DNA of 64,000 bases, taken from Paratissierella segnis. Its GTDB lineage: Bacteria; Bacillota; Clostridia; Tissierellales; Tissierellaceae. The notes under the pieces are model-generated. The model ran no database searches. It was given only the letters and a program-made list of their open reading frames with translations, and was not told the origin of the DNA. The position numbers were made by a program, and so were the translations under genes. Shown piece by piece: positions 42,006 to 51,214 of this stretch; position 1 is the stretch's first letter; each line of letters opens with the position of its first letter. The stretch spans positions 248,001-312,000 of the forward strand of contig NZ_JACRTG010000018.1 in the NCBI RefSeq assembly GCF_014385195.1, given 5' to 3'.

Positions 42006-42590
42006 ATGACCGAAAGACATATAAAAAAGATTCAGGCAGTGGCCATAGGAGCCTCAACAGGAGGACCAAGTGCTTTAGAATATTTAATCAGTAAATTGCC
42101 AAAGGACTTGGATGTTCCGATTTTTATTGTACAGCATATGCCAAAGGGTTTTACTACATCCTTTGCAGCTAGGCTTGATAAAGCATCACAGGTTAAAGTA
42201 GTAGAAGTTGAAGATAAAATGAAAATTGAAAAAGGCTTTGTGTTTATTGCACCGGGTGATTTTCATATGACTGTTGAAAGAAATACAATAAGGTTAGATT
42301 CCAGAGCTAAGCTTTTCGGTGTAAGGCCTTGTGTGGATTATTTGTTTAAATCGGCATCTGAGGTTTATGGAGAAAACCTTCTGGGAATCATACTGACAGG
42401 TATGGGAAAAGATGGCTCAGAGGGTATGTCCACCATAAAAATTAACGGAGGTTACAACATTGCACAAGATGAAGAATCTTCTGTCATTTATGGTATGCCC
42501 GGCAATGCGGTGCAAAGAGGAGTAGTTGATAGTATCTTGAGTTTAGAGGAGATATCCAAAGTATTAAACAACTTAACAAAGGTGAAATAA
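42006..42590 (+). CDS. CheB-type receptor methylesterase without receiver domain
   Basis: 194 residues, catalytic domain only. The Ser-His-Asp triad is Ser17 (IGASTGGPSALE), His44 (VQHMPKGFT) and Asp136 (LTGMGKDGSEGM). Usual CheB has a 120-residue phosphoreceiver domain in front; here a stop codon lies nine bases upstream in frame and no receiver coding is seen in the 137 bases before it. The GGAGG near 41943 is too far from ATG. It may be unregulated by CheA phosphorylation, or its own start is atypical. It ends in TAATG, overlapping cheR by one base. Confidence 0.9.
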   Translation: MTERHIKKIQAVAIGASTGGPSALEYLISKLPKDLDVPIFIVQHMPKGFTTSFAARLDKASQVKVVEVEDKMKIEKGFVFIAPGDFHMTVERNTIRLDSRAKLFGVRPCVDYLFKSASEVYGENLLGIILTGMGKDGSEGMSTIKINGGYNIAQDEESSVIYGMPGNAVQRGVVDSILSLEEISKVLNNLTKVK

Positions 42591-43363
42591 TGGAATTAAA
42601 CTATGAAGGATTTTATCGATTTGTAAGAGATGAGTTGAATGTAGACTTGAATGCGTATAAAGAGAAACAGCTTAAAAGACGTATTGCTACAGTAATGAAA
42701 AGCTCCGGAGCTTTAACTCTTGAGGATTATTCAGAGTTGATAGCAAGTGATGAAGTTATAAGAAACAAATTTTTAGATTATATAACGATAAACGTAACAG
42801 AGTTTTATAGAAATAAAGATATATTTACCGACTTTGAATTTATATTAAGAGATTACTTAAACCGTCAATTCAAGAATATTAAGATATGGAGCGCAGCTTG
42901 TTCAATCGGAGCAGAACCATATTCTTTGGCAATGATATTGGATAAAAACAATATTAAAACCAATGAAAAGATAATAGCTACCGATATAGACGACAATATC
43001 TTGAAAAAGGCAAAAGATGGTGTATTCAAGGATTTTGAAATCAAAAATTTGGATAAGAAAGATTTGGACAAGTATTTCATTGAAAAGGAAAATAAATATT
43101 ATATTAAAGATAATATTAAAGGGATGGTATCATTTAAAAAGCATGACTTGGTACTGGATAAATATCAAAAGGGATTCCACGCAATTATTTGCAGGAATGT
43201 AATTATATATTTAAAAAGTGAAACTAAAGATGAGATTTATAAGAAATTCAATGAATCTTTAGTAAAAGGTGGGATTTTGTTTACAGGTGCCACTGAGGCA
43301 ATATATAATCCAAAAGAATTTGGGTTCAAGAAAATTTCAACCTTTATTTATGAAAAAATATAG
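42590..43363 (+). CDS. cheR: Chemotaxis protein methyltransferase CheR
   Basis: 257 residues. N-terminal helical domain (YKEKQLKRRIATVMKSSGA), then the SAM-binding domain with TINVTEFYRNKDIF, IWSAACSIGAEPYSLAM, ATDIDDNILKKAK and FHAIICRNVIIYL. It methylates receptor glutamates using S-adenosylmethionine, opposite to the CheB-type protein immediately upstream. Overlapping start/stop indicates coupled translation. Confidence 0.95.
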   Translation: MELNYEGFYRFVRDELNVDLNAYKEKQLKRRIATVMKSSGALTLEDYSELIASDEVIRNKFLDYITINVTEFYRNKDIFTDFEFILRDYLNRQFKNIKIWSAACSIGAEPYSLAMILDKNNIKTNEKIIATDIDDNILKKAKDGVFKDFEIKNLDKKDLDKYFIEKENKYYIKDNIKGMVSFKKHDLVLDKYQKGFHAIICRNVIIYLKSETKDEIYKKFNESLVKGGILFTGATEAIYNPKEFGFKKISTFIYEKI

Positions 43364-43386
43364 GGTTCAAAATAGGAGGTGTTATT

Positions 43387-45309
43387 ATGGATGATGAAAG
43401 TAAATATAGAGAATTGTTCTTTGAAGAATCTGATGAATATATACAGACTTTAAATGACTGTTTACTGGAATTAGAAAAAAACCCGAATGAAAAAAGTATA
43501 ATAGATGAGATTTTCAGAGCAGCGCATACTCTGAAAGGTATGGCAGCTACAATGGGTTATAAAACTATGCAAAGCTTAACTCATCATATGGAAAATGTAT
43601 TTTCTTTTGTTAAAGATGGGACTGTGAAAGTTAGCTCAGAGATTATAACTTTGCTATTTAAATGTTTAGACAAGTTGTTGGAAATCATAGAAGATTTAAG
43701 AAATGAAAAATATATAGAATATGATATAGATGATTTGCTAAAAGAATTGGACAACATTGGGAAAAAGGATACTCAGCAAGTTAAAAAGGGAAATAAAGTA
43801 GATTTAACAAGTAAAATAAGCGATACTGATTTAATGGTCATAAACAGTGCCATAGATCAAGGGTTCAATGCCTACAATATAATCGTAAAATTGTCCGAAG
43901 ATTGTCAGCTAAAAGGAGCAAGGAGCTATTTAGTAGTAAATAGATTGGAAGGAATAGGTGAAATAATTCATTCAGATCCGGCACCGGAGAAGCTGGAAGA
44001 GGGAGAATTTGATTTTGAATTCAGGTTAATATTTTTGTCAAAGCAAAGCAAAGATATAGTATTTGAAAAAATAGATGAAATTTCTGAAATAGATGATATC
44101 ATAATAGAAGAGATAGATAAAGATTTTTCAGCCGGGGAAGAAAAAACAAACAATAATCCGGATAATAAAATAAAAAAAACGAAATTAAAAGATTTAGGAA
44201 AAACCGAAATCAATACTCATAACCATGCGAATCAATCCATTAGGGTGGATTTAAGCAGACTGGATCATTTTATGAATTTAGTGTCTGAATTGGTCATATA
44301 TAGGAACAGATTAGATGACATCAGCAGTAGATTTGAGTTTAAAGAAATTAACTCAACACTTGAGCAGATTACCAGAATTACATCTGATTTGCAGGATTTG
44401 GTATTGAAAATCAGAATGCAGCCCGTAAGCGTTGTTTTCAACAGATTTCCCAGAATGATGAGAGATTTGTCAAAGGATTTAGAAAAAGAATTTGAATTTG
44501 CAGTTGAAGGTGAAGAAACAGAATTGGATAGGACAGTAATCTCTGAACTTGGAGAACCTCTGGTACATCTTTTAAGAAATGCAGCAGACCATGGAATAGA
44601 GCACGCAGAGGATAGAGTTATTCTTGGCAAGCCAAAATCAGGACTTATAAAGTTGACTGCATATCAGGAAGGAAATAAGGTTGTAATAACTGTCAGTGAT
44701 GATGGCGGAGGCATAAAGTCCGAAAACATAGGTAAAATATTTGACCAAGGTTTTTCTACAACAAAAGAGGTAAATAACATCTCCGGCAGAGGTGTTGGGA
44801 TGGATGTAGTGAAACAGAAAATTTTAAGTTTAGGTGGTTCTATAGACGTCAAGAGTGAGGTAAATAAGGGTTCAATATTTACCATAAACCTGCCATTGAC
44901 TCTGTCCATTATACAATCCTTAATGATAAAGGTAGGTGAAGAAATATTTGCACTGCCTTTAGGTATCATAGAAAAGGTAGTCGAAATCGAAAATGAGGAA
45001 ATAATAAAGTCTCATGCAAACGAAGTTTATATCTATAGAGATCAAGCAATTCCGGTTATTCGATTGGATAAAAAGTTATCCATCGAATCCAACAGTGATG
45101 AAAAGCATCTTATTATCATTTCACTAGGTTCACAGCCCTATGGGCTCTTAGTAGATGAATTGATAGGCCAGCAAGAGATAGTCATCAAGAAACTGGGAGG
45201 TGTGCTAAAGAATGTAAAAGAATACCTTGGAGCTACAATCCTAGGCAATGGTGATATCATCCTAATATTGGATGTAGGCAATATATGTGCGGAAGGGAAG
45301 ATTGAATAG
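43387..45309 (+). CDS. cheA: Chemotaxis histidine kinase CheA
   Basis: 640 residues. P1 HPt domain with phosphoacceptor His47 (FRAAHTLKGMAATMGY), a P2 response-regulator-binding domain at about 140-235, dimerisation P3 (IRVDLSRLDHFMNLVSELV), kinase P4 with N box HLLRNAADHGIEHAED, G1 VSDDGGGI and G2 GRGVGMDVVKQKI, and CheW-like P5 at the C-terminus. It phosphorylates CheY in response to receptors. GGAGG lies upstream. The cheC start overlaps its end. Confidence 0.96.
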   Translation: MDDESKYRELFFEESDEYIQTLNDCLLELEKNPNEKSIIDEIFRAAHTLKGMAATMGYKTMQSLTHHMENVFSFVKDGTVKVSSEIITLLFKCLDKLLEIIEDLRNEKYIEYDIDDLLKELDNIGKKDTQQVKKGNKVDLTSKISDTDLMVINSAIDQGFNAYNIIVKLSEDCQLKGARSYLVVNRLEGIGEIIHSDPAPEKLEEGEFDFEFRLIFLSKQSKDIVFEKIDEISEIDDIIIEEIDKDFSAGEEKTNNNPDNKIKKTKLKDLGKTEINTHNHANQSIRVDLSRLDHFMNLVSELVIYRNRLDDISSRFEFKEINSTLEQITRITSDLQDLVLKIRMQPVSVVFNRFPRMMRDLSKDLEKEFEFAVEGEETELDRTVISELGEPLVHLLRNAADHGIEHAEDRVILGKPKSGLIKLTAYQEGNKVVITVSDDGGGIKSENIGKIFDQGFSTTKEVNNISGRGVGMDVVKQKILSLGGSIDVKSEVNKGSIFTINLPLTLSIIQSLMIKVGEEIFALPLGIIEKVVEIENEEIIKSHANEVYIYRDQAIPVIRLDKKLSIESNSDEKHLIIISLGSQPYGLLVDELIGQQEIVIKKLGGVLKNVKEYLGATILGNGDIILILDVGNICAEGKIE

Positions 45310-45910
45310 ATTGAAAACAAACGAGTTTAGTGATATGCAATTGGATATTATTAAAGAACTTACAAACATAGGTGGCGGAAATGCAGCTACAAGCATCTCT
45401 CATTTAATCGATAAACCAATAAATATGTCAGTACCTACGACAGAAATATTAAATTATGATGAAATATTTGAAAAAATAATGCCGGAGGATAAGATGGTTA
45501 CCGCCATTATCATGAGAATGCTTGGGGGTTGTGAGGGCACATTTCTATTTGTTACTGATGAAGCGGCTTCCTTAGATCTTATAAATATGATGATTTCTAA
45601 TGGTATAGAAATAAATGAAGAATTGGCTAATTCATGCATCAAGGAACTCGTAAATATTGTAGTAACATCATTTTTAAATGCTATTTCAAAGATGATAGAT
45701 ATTAGTTTCATATCGTCCATACCTCTATTAGCCAAAGATATGTTTGGAGCTATTTTGAGCAGCGTATATATAGAGTCTGAGCAATACGACAACAGTATTT
45801 TAATTATTAAAAATGAATTTATATATCAAGGAGATAAGATAGAAGCTTCACTATATTTTATACCAAAACCGGGAGTACTTAAAAAATTATTCAATAAATT
45901 AGGATTTTAG
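45302..45910 (+). CDS. cheC: CheY-P phosphatase CheC
   Basis: 202 residues from TTG 45302 (GGAAGG upstream); TTG at 45311 is an alternative. Two phosphatase helices with the conserved Glu/Asn pair are visible: IIKELTNIGGGNAATSIS (about 16-33) and SCIKELVNIVVTSFLNAIS (about 112-130). CheC removes phosphate from CheY-P and binds CheD, both encoded in this operon. It overlaps cheA by 8 bases. Confidence 0.93.
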   Translation: MNRLKTNEFSDMQLDIIKELTNIGGGNAATSISHLIDKPINMSVPTTEILNYDEIFEKIMPEDKMVTAIIMRMLGGCEGTFLFVTDEAASLDLINMMISNGIEINEELANSCIKELVNIVVTSFLNAISKMIDISFISSIPLLAKDMFGAILSSVYIESEQYDNSILIIKNEFIYQGDKIEASLYFIPKPGVLKKLFNKLGF

Positions 45911-45922
45911 GAGGTTTTATAA

Positions 45923-46285
45923 ATGCCAAAAAGAGTTTTAATTGTAGATGATGCAATTTTTATGAGAATGAAATTAAAGGATATATTGGAAAAGGGTGGA
46001 TTTGAGGTAGTTGCTGAATCCCAAAATGGTATGGAAGCTATTGAAAAATACAAATCAGAAAGACCGGATTTAGTAACTATGGATATTACAATGCCTGAAA
46101 TGGATGGAGTTGCTGCATTGAAGGAAATAATGGCTATAGATCCTAATGCCAAAGTCATTATGTGCAGTGCTATGGGACAACAATCAATGGTCATGGAAGC
46201 TATACAATCCGGAGCTTTGGATTTTATAGTAAAACCATTTGACAATGAGAGGGTAATCAAGTCTATAAATAAAGTTATTGGATAA
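45923..46285 (+). CDS. cheY: Chemotaxis response regulator CheY
   Basis: 120 residues, one receiver domain. Acidic pair in LIVDDAIFMRMKL, phosphoacceptor Asp54 (VTMDITMPEMDG), Ser/Thr in CSAMGQQ and Lys in IVKPFDNERV. Phosphorylated by CheA and bound by FliM/FliY at the flagellar switch. RBS GGAGG. Stop and the ATG upstream of the next gene overlap (ATAATGG). Confidence 0.95.
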   Translation: MPKRVLIVDDAIFMRMKLKDILEKGGFEVVAESQNGMEAIEKYKSERPDLVTMDITMPEMDGVAALKEIMAIDPNAKVIMCSAMGQQSMVMEAIQSGALDFIVKPFDNERVIKSINKVIG

Positions 46286-46299
46286 TGGAGTTGAAGATA

Positions 46300-46671
46300 A
46301 TGCAAATTATTGTATTTACATTAGGTGATAAATATTATGCACTTGATACACACAATGTAAAGGAAATAAGTGTCAATATGGATTCTTCATACATACCTAA
46401 AGCCCCGAATTGGGTGGAAGGGTTGTTAAATTTAAGAGGAAATGTAATTCCGCTAATAAATTTATTCAAACTTTTAGACCTAGATGGGAGATTATGTTAT
46501 AATAATGTTATTATTGTAGAATTCAATCAAGATGACATGGGACTTATGGTATCAGACGTTATAAAAGTAGTAGATATTTCAGAAGAAGATATACAGGATT
46601 CATCAATTATATTGTTGGATGGTAAAATTATAAATTTGCTAGATATTGAAAGATTAATTTCTGAAAAATGA
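46300..46671 (+). CDS. cheW: CheW-domain chemotaxis protein (second copy)
   Basis: 123 residues from ATG 46300, 9 bases after GGAG; an ATG at 46285 overlaps cheY but lies before the site. QIIVFTLGDKYYALDTHNVKEIS, WVEGLLNLRGNVIPLINLFKLL, DMGLMVSDVIKVVDIS and LLDGKIINLLDIERLI form a compact CheW fold. Coupling protein between receptors and CheA. It stands between cheY and fliM. Confidence 0.92.
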   Translation: MQIIVFTLGDKYYALDTHNVKEISVNMDSSYIPKAPNWVEGLLNLRGNVIPLINLFKLLDLDGRLCYNNVIIVEFNQDDMGLMVSDVIKVVDISEEDIQDSSIILLDGKIINLLDIERLISEK

Positions 46672-46681
46672 GGGATTTAAT

Positions 46682-47683
46682 TTGAAACAGGTTTTAACAC
46701 AACAAGAAATAGATTCACTTTTAAGTGCACTAAATTCTGGGGAATTAGACCCTGATGCCCTTAAAGAGGAAGAAGAAAAGAATAAGGTCAGAACTTATGA
46801 CTTTCGTAGACCAATTAAACTTTCAAAAGAATATATAAATACCCTATATATGATATTTGAAAATTTTTCTAAATTGGCAGGTAATCTTATGTCTACGCAA
46901 GTGCGTACCAATGTAAGCATGAAGATAGGTGCAGTTGAACAGATTAGCTTTGACGAGTTTATTCGCTCTATTCCAAATCCAACATTAATGGGCATATTTC
47001 GCTCGAAACCATTAAGCGGGATACAATTATTGGAGATAAATCCTAATTTTTGTGAGCAGATTATTGAATTGATGTGTGGAGGCATTGAAAGCGATTATAG
47101 TAAGAGAATAAGAAAAAAAGATAAGTTTACAGATATAGAATTAAGCATATTAGAAGAATTACTTCTAAATATATTAAAGTCCTATGAAGCAGCGTGGAGC
47201 GAAATTATTGAAATAGATACAAGCATAGATGGGATTGAAACAAATCCGCAAATGATTCAAAATCTATCACCAAATGAGCCGGTTATTCTGGCAAGCTTTA
47301 CAGTAGAAATTTTTAAGGAAAAAAGCTTTATAAATCTTTGCATACCATATATTTCAATTGAAAATATAATGGATAAATTAAGCTTTAAAAATTGGTTTGA
47401 TTTTGAAAAGGAATCAGTAGAAGAAAACAAGGAGATAATATCTGAGAGGCTTATGTCTTCAGAAGTAAATCTAGAGGTTTCACTAGGCAAATCCTCTATT
47501 ACAGTAAGTGATTTTTTACAACTTGAAAAAGGTGATATATTACAGTTGGATATGGATATTAATGCCCCCTTAAGAATGTATGTTGAGGACAAGCTTCATT
47601 TCTTAGTTAAACCAGGGGTATATAATGATAAATTAGCAGTGGAAGTTTTACAATACATAGAGGGGGATGTGGAGAATGAATAA
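46682..47683 (+). CDS. fliM: Flagellar motor switch protein FliM
   Basis: 333 residues, TTG start behind GAGGG. The N-terminal CheY-P-binding peptide LTQQEIDSLLSAL is followed by the central CheC-like domain (TYDFRRPIKLSKEYINTLYM, FDEFIRSIPNPTLMGIF, RSKPLSGIQLLEINP) and a C-terminal SpoA domain (EVNLEVSLGKSSITVSDFL, LQLEKGDILQLD). It is part of the C-ring that sets rotation direction. Placement at the end of the che operon rather than with the fli structural genes ties switch and signalling expression. Confidence 0.95.
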   Translation: MKQVLTQQEIDSLLSALNSGELDPDALKEEEEKNKVRTYDFRRPIKLSKEYINTLYMIFENFSKLAGNLMSTQVRTNVSMKIGAVEQISFDEFIRSIPNPTLMGIFRSKPLSGIQLLEINPNFCEQIIELMCGGIESDYSKRIRKKDKFTDIELSILEELLLNILKSYEAAWSEIIEIDTSIDGIETNPQMIQNLSPNEPVILASFTVEIFKEKSFINLCIPYISIENIMDKLSFKNWFDFEKESVEENKEIISERLMSSEVNLEVSLGKSSITVSDFLQLEKGDILQLDMDINAPLRMYVEDKLHFLVKPGVYNDKLAVEVLQYIEGDVENE

Positions 47684-48749
47684 TAATTTTTTATCCCAAG
47701 ATGAAATAGATGCTCTGTTATCAAAAAAGGCCGACGTAAATGACGATGATTTAACCGATGAAAAGAAAGATATTATTGGAGAAGTTGGAAACATATCCAT
47801 GTCTACAGCTGCTACAACATTGTCATCTATATTGGGCAGACAAGTGCTTATAACCACCCCGAGAGTATCATCAGCACTGTTTGCACAGATAATACAAGAA
47901 TGTAAAAAACCAAAGGTAGTCTCAACTGTACGCTTTAAAAATGGATTGAAAGGGGACAATCTTTTGATGATGGATGTGTCTGATGCTACTATTATTGCAG
48001 ATTTGATGATGGGTGGAGATGGCAGTGGCGGCAGTGAATCAGATAAAACATTGTCTGAACTGGAGTTAAGTGCGGTAGGTGAAGCAATGAATCAGATGAT
48101 AGGTTCCGCATCCACAGCAATGGCAACAATGCTTGGGAAACAGGTTGATATTTTACCTCCTAATGTGGAACTGTGGGATAGCAATTATACTATCGATTGT
48201 AACAACTTTGAATATGAAAAAACAATTTGTAAAATATCATTTGATTTAACGGTAGAGGGCTTGATACAAAGTGAAATCATGCAAATATATACCATGGAGG
48301 CGGTAGAAGAGATAGTAAATATAATGCTAAATGGAGAAGAAAGCCAAGAAGAAAATGAAGTCACGGTAGAATCCCAACCTGAAGTGGAAGTAAGAGAGAA
48401 TTCGAGAGAAGAGAGAAGAGCGGAAAAGGTGAGTGTTCAAAAACCTATTTTCCAGGACTTAAATCCGCCACAAACGGAAAAGGCAGCTCCTAGAAATTTA
48501 GATTTAATAATGGACGTCCCATTGGAATTCAGTGTAGTTTTAGGTAAAACTAAAAAAACAATAAAAGATGTGCTTTCCTTTAGCAACGGCTCCGTAGTGG
48601 AACTTAACAAGCTAGCAGTAGATCCGTTGGGAATATATGTAAATGGGAAGTTAATCGCTCAGGGAGAAGTAGTAGTTATTAACGAAAACTTTGGCATACG
48701 CATCACAAATATACTAAGCCAAGAACAACGCGTACAAAATTTAAAATAA
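47676..48749 (+). CDS. fliY: Flagellar motor switch phosphatase FliY
   Basis: 357 residues from ATG 47676, which overlaps the fliM stop (AATGAATAA). N-terminal LSQDEIDALL resembles the CheY-binding peptide. The middle is CheC-like with two phosphatase motifs (IIGEVGNISMSTAATTLSS and LSAVGEAMNQMIGSASTAMA). An acidic linker at about 220-265 precedes the FliN/SpoA domain (LDLIMDVPLEFSVVLGKTKK, NGKLIAQGEVVVINENFGIR). It dephosphorylates CheY-P at the switch. Last gene before a strong terminator. Confidence 0.94.
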   Translation: MNNNFLSQDEIDALLSKKADVNDDDLTDEKKDIIGEVGNISMSTAATTLSSILGRQVLITTPRVSSALFAQIIQECKKPKVVSTVRFKNGLKGDNLLMMDVSDATIIADLMMGGDGSGGSESDKTLSELELSAVGEAMNQMIGSASTAMATMLGKQVDILPPNVELWDSNYTIDCNNFEYEKTICKISFDLTVEGLIQSEIMQIYTMEAVEEIVNIMLNGEESQEENEVTVESQPEVEVRENSREERRAEKVSVQKPIFQDLNPPQTEKAAPRNLDLIMDVPLEFSVVLGKTKKTIKDVLSFSNGSVVELNKLAVDPLGIYVNGKLIAQGEVVVINENFGIRITNILSQEQRVQNLK

Positions 48750-48754
48750 GGTAG

Positions 48755-48778
48755 AAAGGTGGGAAACCACCTTTTTTG
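48755..48778 (+). terminator. Terminator of the che-fliM-fliY operon
   Basis: AAGGTGG-GAAA-CCACCTT followed by TTTT. Confidence 0.92.
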
Positions 48779-48779
48779 T

Positions 48780-49080
48780 CATATCTCCTCTTTTAATCCC
48801 CCAAAGCTTGATTCCAGTAACCCTTAGCTTTTAGCTCTTCAATATCTTAAAACTAGAGATTCTTCGATAGTTAAGTTAATCTTGCCCGTCTGAGGACGAC
48901 CCAAGGGTCGATTGTGAATTGAATTGTTTATTGACAGTAAAATCACTGCTGTGTCATCCTGAGTCGGGCAGTATAATCATTACTTTCGAAGGATCTCTCT
49001 TTTAATCCTCAACAGCTCGAGCCCAGCAATTCTTAGCGCTTACCTCTTCACTTTTCTTTTAATTGTGAATTGTTATTATT
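48780..49080. repeat. Composite intergenic repeat between fliY and flgM
   Basis: The 402 bases between fliY and the flgM start hold no gene. Two related half-units are seen: CTCTTTTAATCCC...AGCTTGATTCCAG near 48785 and CTCTTTTAATCCTCAACAGCTCGAGCCCAGC near 48998, each followed by TTCACTTTT- or TTGTGAATTG-type ends. A GTCATCCTGAG module lies at 48953, GAAGGATCTC at 48989, and short GTGAATT runs at 48912 and 49066. The promoter of flgM lies directly after. Confidence 0.65.
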
Positions 49081-49095
49081 GTTATTAATTGCTAT

Positions 49096-49122
49096 TAATA
49101 AATTCTATATCTTCTCCGATAT
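49096..49122 (+). promoter_or_regulatory. Sigma-D-type promoter for flgM
   Basis: TCCGATAT (49115-49122) matches the sigma-28/D -10 well; the -35 is imperfect (TAAT at 49096 with 15-base spacing, or TAAA at 49099 with 12). Confidence 0.6.
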
Positions 49123-49151
49123 ATATACAAAGGTTTCAAGGAGGTATTGTT

Positions 49152-49442
49152 ATGAAAATAAACAAGATTTATACTCAAATTATAAATAAAAATGTATATA
49201 ATTCAAAAGATGAAAGAACGGATAAAATCCATACCAAGAGCAAACCATATGTAAATGTTGAGATTTCTAAAACTGCTAAAGAATTGGCGATAAAAATGGA
49301 GCAATTAGAGGACGAAAACATAAGTGAAAGAGTAGAAGCGATTAGAAAATCAATACTGGATGGGACTTATAAAGTATCTTCAGAAGATATAGCAGATAAA
49401 ATTTTAACTACTATAGATAATGAGAAAGGAAATATAAAATAA
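49152..49442 (+). CDS. flgM: Anti-sigma-28 factor FlgM
   Basis: 96 residues from ATG 49152, 8 bases after AAGGAGG; the longer frame upstream contains the promoter. The N-terminus is basic and polar (as in the disordered export part), and the C-terminal half has ERVEAIRKSILDGTYKVSSEDIADKIL, the sigma-28 binding signature. It holds sigma-D inactive until the hook is complete. Starts the flgM-flgN-flgK-flgL-fliW-csrA operon. Confidence 0.92.
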   Translation: MKINKIYTQIINKNVYNSKDERTDKIHTKSKPYVNVEISKTAKELAIKMEQLEDENISERVEAIRKSILDGTYKVSSEDIADKILTTIDNEKGNIK

Positions 49443-49831
49443 TGACTCAATTTAAAGATTTATGTAATCATTTAAATTCTCTGCTAAAATTGCTCGAAGA
49501 GGAAGAAGAAGCGCTAATACACAATGATGTATCAAAAATTTCAGAATTGGTCGAGAAGAAAAACGAGTATGTTGAGGTTCTATCACAATATAGTTTGAGT
49601 CAAAATGATGTAATTCCGACAGCAGAGGAGAAATCTCAGCTTGTAAAACTCGTAGAAGAGATAAATTCCATCCAAGAAACTAATCTTTTATTAACAAAGC
49701 AATCACTAAGCTATCAGAATTCCCTATTGGAAGCAATATCTAAAAATATTCAAAATACGTCAAATACTTACTCAGCAAAAGGCGATTATCAAAAATCAAA
49801 CAACATTGGTCTTATAGACCAAGAAGTTTAG
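49442..49831 (+). CDS. flgN: FlgN family export chaperone
   Basis: 129 residues, mostly helical with heptad-like charged runs (LNSLLKLLEEEEEALIHNDV, ISELVEKKNEYVEVLSQY, LVEEINSIQETNLLLTKQSL). This is the FlgN pattern; the chaperone escorts FlgK and FlgL, encoded next, to the export gate. Starts within the flgM stop (TAATG). Confidence 0.9.
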   Translation: MTQFKDLCNHLNSLLKLLEEEEEALIHNDVSKISELVEKKNEYVEVLSQYSLSQNDVIPTAEEKSQLVKLVEEINSIQETNLLLTKQSLSYQNSLLEAISKNIQNTSNTYSAKGDYQKSNNIGLIDQEV

Positions 49832-49840
49832 GAGGTAAAT

Positions 49841-51211
49841 ATGTCCGGTATATTTAGTACATTTAACATCGCAAACAAAGGCTTGCAAGCTGCGCAAACA
49901 GCATTGCAAACAGTTAGCCACAATATTTCAAATGCAAACACAGAAGGATTTTCAAGACAAAGAGTAGACTTAAAAGCAGATTTGGCCTTTAATTTTGCCG
50001 GGGTTGGACAGCTTGGAACAGGCGTCAAAATGGAGTCGATTGTTCGTCTTGTTGATGACTATGTAAGCAAACAAATTAGGCAAGAAAACTCTACACTAAA
50101 TAGATATGATACGAAATCAGAAACCTTGAGTCAGCTTGAAATTATATTCAATGAGCCTTCAGATACAGGACTGAATTTTAATTTAGCTGAGATGTTTACA
50201 GCATGGCAAGAATTGAGTAAAAACCCTGAAGGGGCTAATTTTAAGACAATAGTCGTAGAAAAATCAAATACCTTAACAGACACGATAAATCATATGATAA
50301 CTCAACTAAATTCTTTGGAAGAACAGACAAGATTTGAAGTGGGAAAGACTGTAGATGATTTTAACTCCATCATCACTCAATTAGAGACCCTCAATCAACA
50401 AATATACAATATTTCTGCCAAAGGGCATCTTCCAAATGATTTGATGGATCAGAGGGATTTGATGCTTAAGAGACTATCATCCATAGCGGATTTTAAAGTT
50501 GAATTTGATAAATTTAATAGGGCTATAGTTAAAATAGAAGGTAGGGAGGTATTGGGACCGGATGCAGATTTTCAATTAAAAACAGATGAAAATATGATGC
50601 CAATTCTTGTAAAAGAAGATAATACAGAAACAATTAAGGCAGAAGATTTCTTAAAATCGGGGAAACTTAAAGGCTATATGGAGGCAATTGATGATATAAA
50701 GGCAAGGAGAAGTGAATTTAATGAATTTGCTAAAAATCTTGCTCAAGTCATTAATGAAGTACATGAAGCGGGAGAAAACGAGATACCTTTCTTTGTGTTT
50801 GATGAAAATAATCCGGCAAGTACCATCAAGGTGAATGATGAAATTTTAAAGAATAATAATTTGGTAAATACCAAAATGGCTGGTGGCTCGGAGGGAGACG
50901 GCTCCTTAGCTTTGGAGATAGCACGATTGAGGAATAAGAAACTTGAAAGCACTAATGCAACAATTGAAGGAACATATAGAGATATAGTAATCAAAGTTGG
51001 GATTTCGAAGGAACATGCAGACAATATGGTGTCAAATCAAGAAGTCTTATTAAATCAGTTGGTACTTCGCAGGGAGTCTACCTCAGGAGTATCAATAAAC
51101 GAAGAAGTAACAAATCTAATCCAATTTCAAAAGTCATTTGAAGCAAATGCAAAGGTGATATCGGTACTTACTGAAATGTTGGATACTTTAATAAATAGGA
51201 CAGGGGTGTAG
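49841..51211 (+). CDS. flgK: Flagellar hook-associated protein 1 FlgK
   Basis: 456 residues, at the short end for FlgK. N-terminal GIFSTFNIANKGLQAAQTAL, then SHNISNANTEGFSRQRVDL, and a C-terminal ESTSGVSINEEVTNLIQFQK with FEANAKVISVLTEMLDTLIN are the paired coiled-coil ends of the junction proteins. It forms the hook-filament junction next to FlgL. GGAGG precedes the start by 6 bases. Confidence 0.95.
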   Translation: MSGIFSTFNIANKGLQAAQTALQTVSHNISNANTEGFSRQRVDLKADLAFNFAGVGQLGTGVKMESIVRLVDDYVSKQIRQENSTLNRYDTKSETLSQLEIIFNEPSDTGLNFNLAEMFTAWQELSKNPEGANFKTIVVEKSNTLTDTINHMITQLNSLEEQTRFEVGKTVDDFNSIITQLETLNQQIYNISAKGHLPNDLMDQRDLMLKRLSSIADFKVEFDKFNRAIVKIEGREVLGPDADFQLKTDENMMPILVKEDNTETIKAEDFLKSGKLKGYMEAIDDIKARRSEFNEFAKNLAQVINEVHEAGENEIPFFVFDENNPASTIKVNDEILKNNNLVNTKMAGGSEGDGSLALEIARLRNKKLESTNATIEGTYRDIVIKVGISKEHADNMVSNQEVLLNQLVLRRESTSGVSINEEVTNLIQFQKSFEANAKVISVLTEMLDTLINRTGV

Positions 51212-51214
51212 GAT

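Noticed and set aside
41912..42094. 60-codon frame before the CheB-type gene, considered as a remnant receiver domain
   Set aside because: Translation has no receiver motifs and overlaps the start of the methylesterase in another frame.
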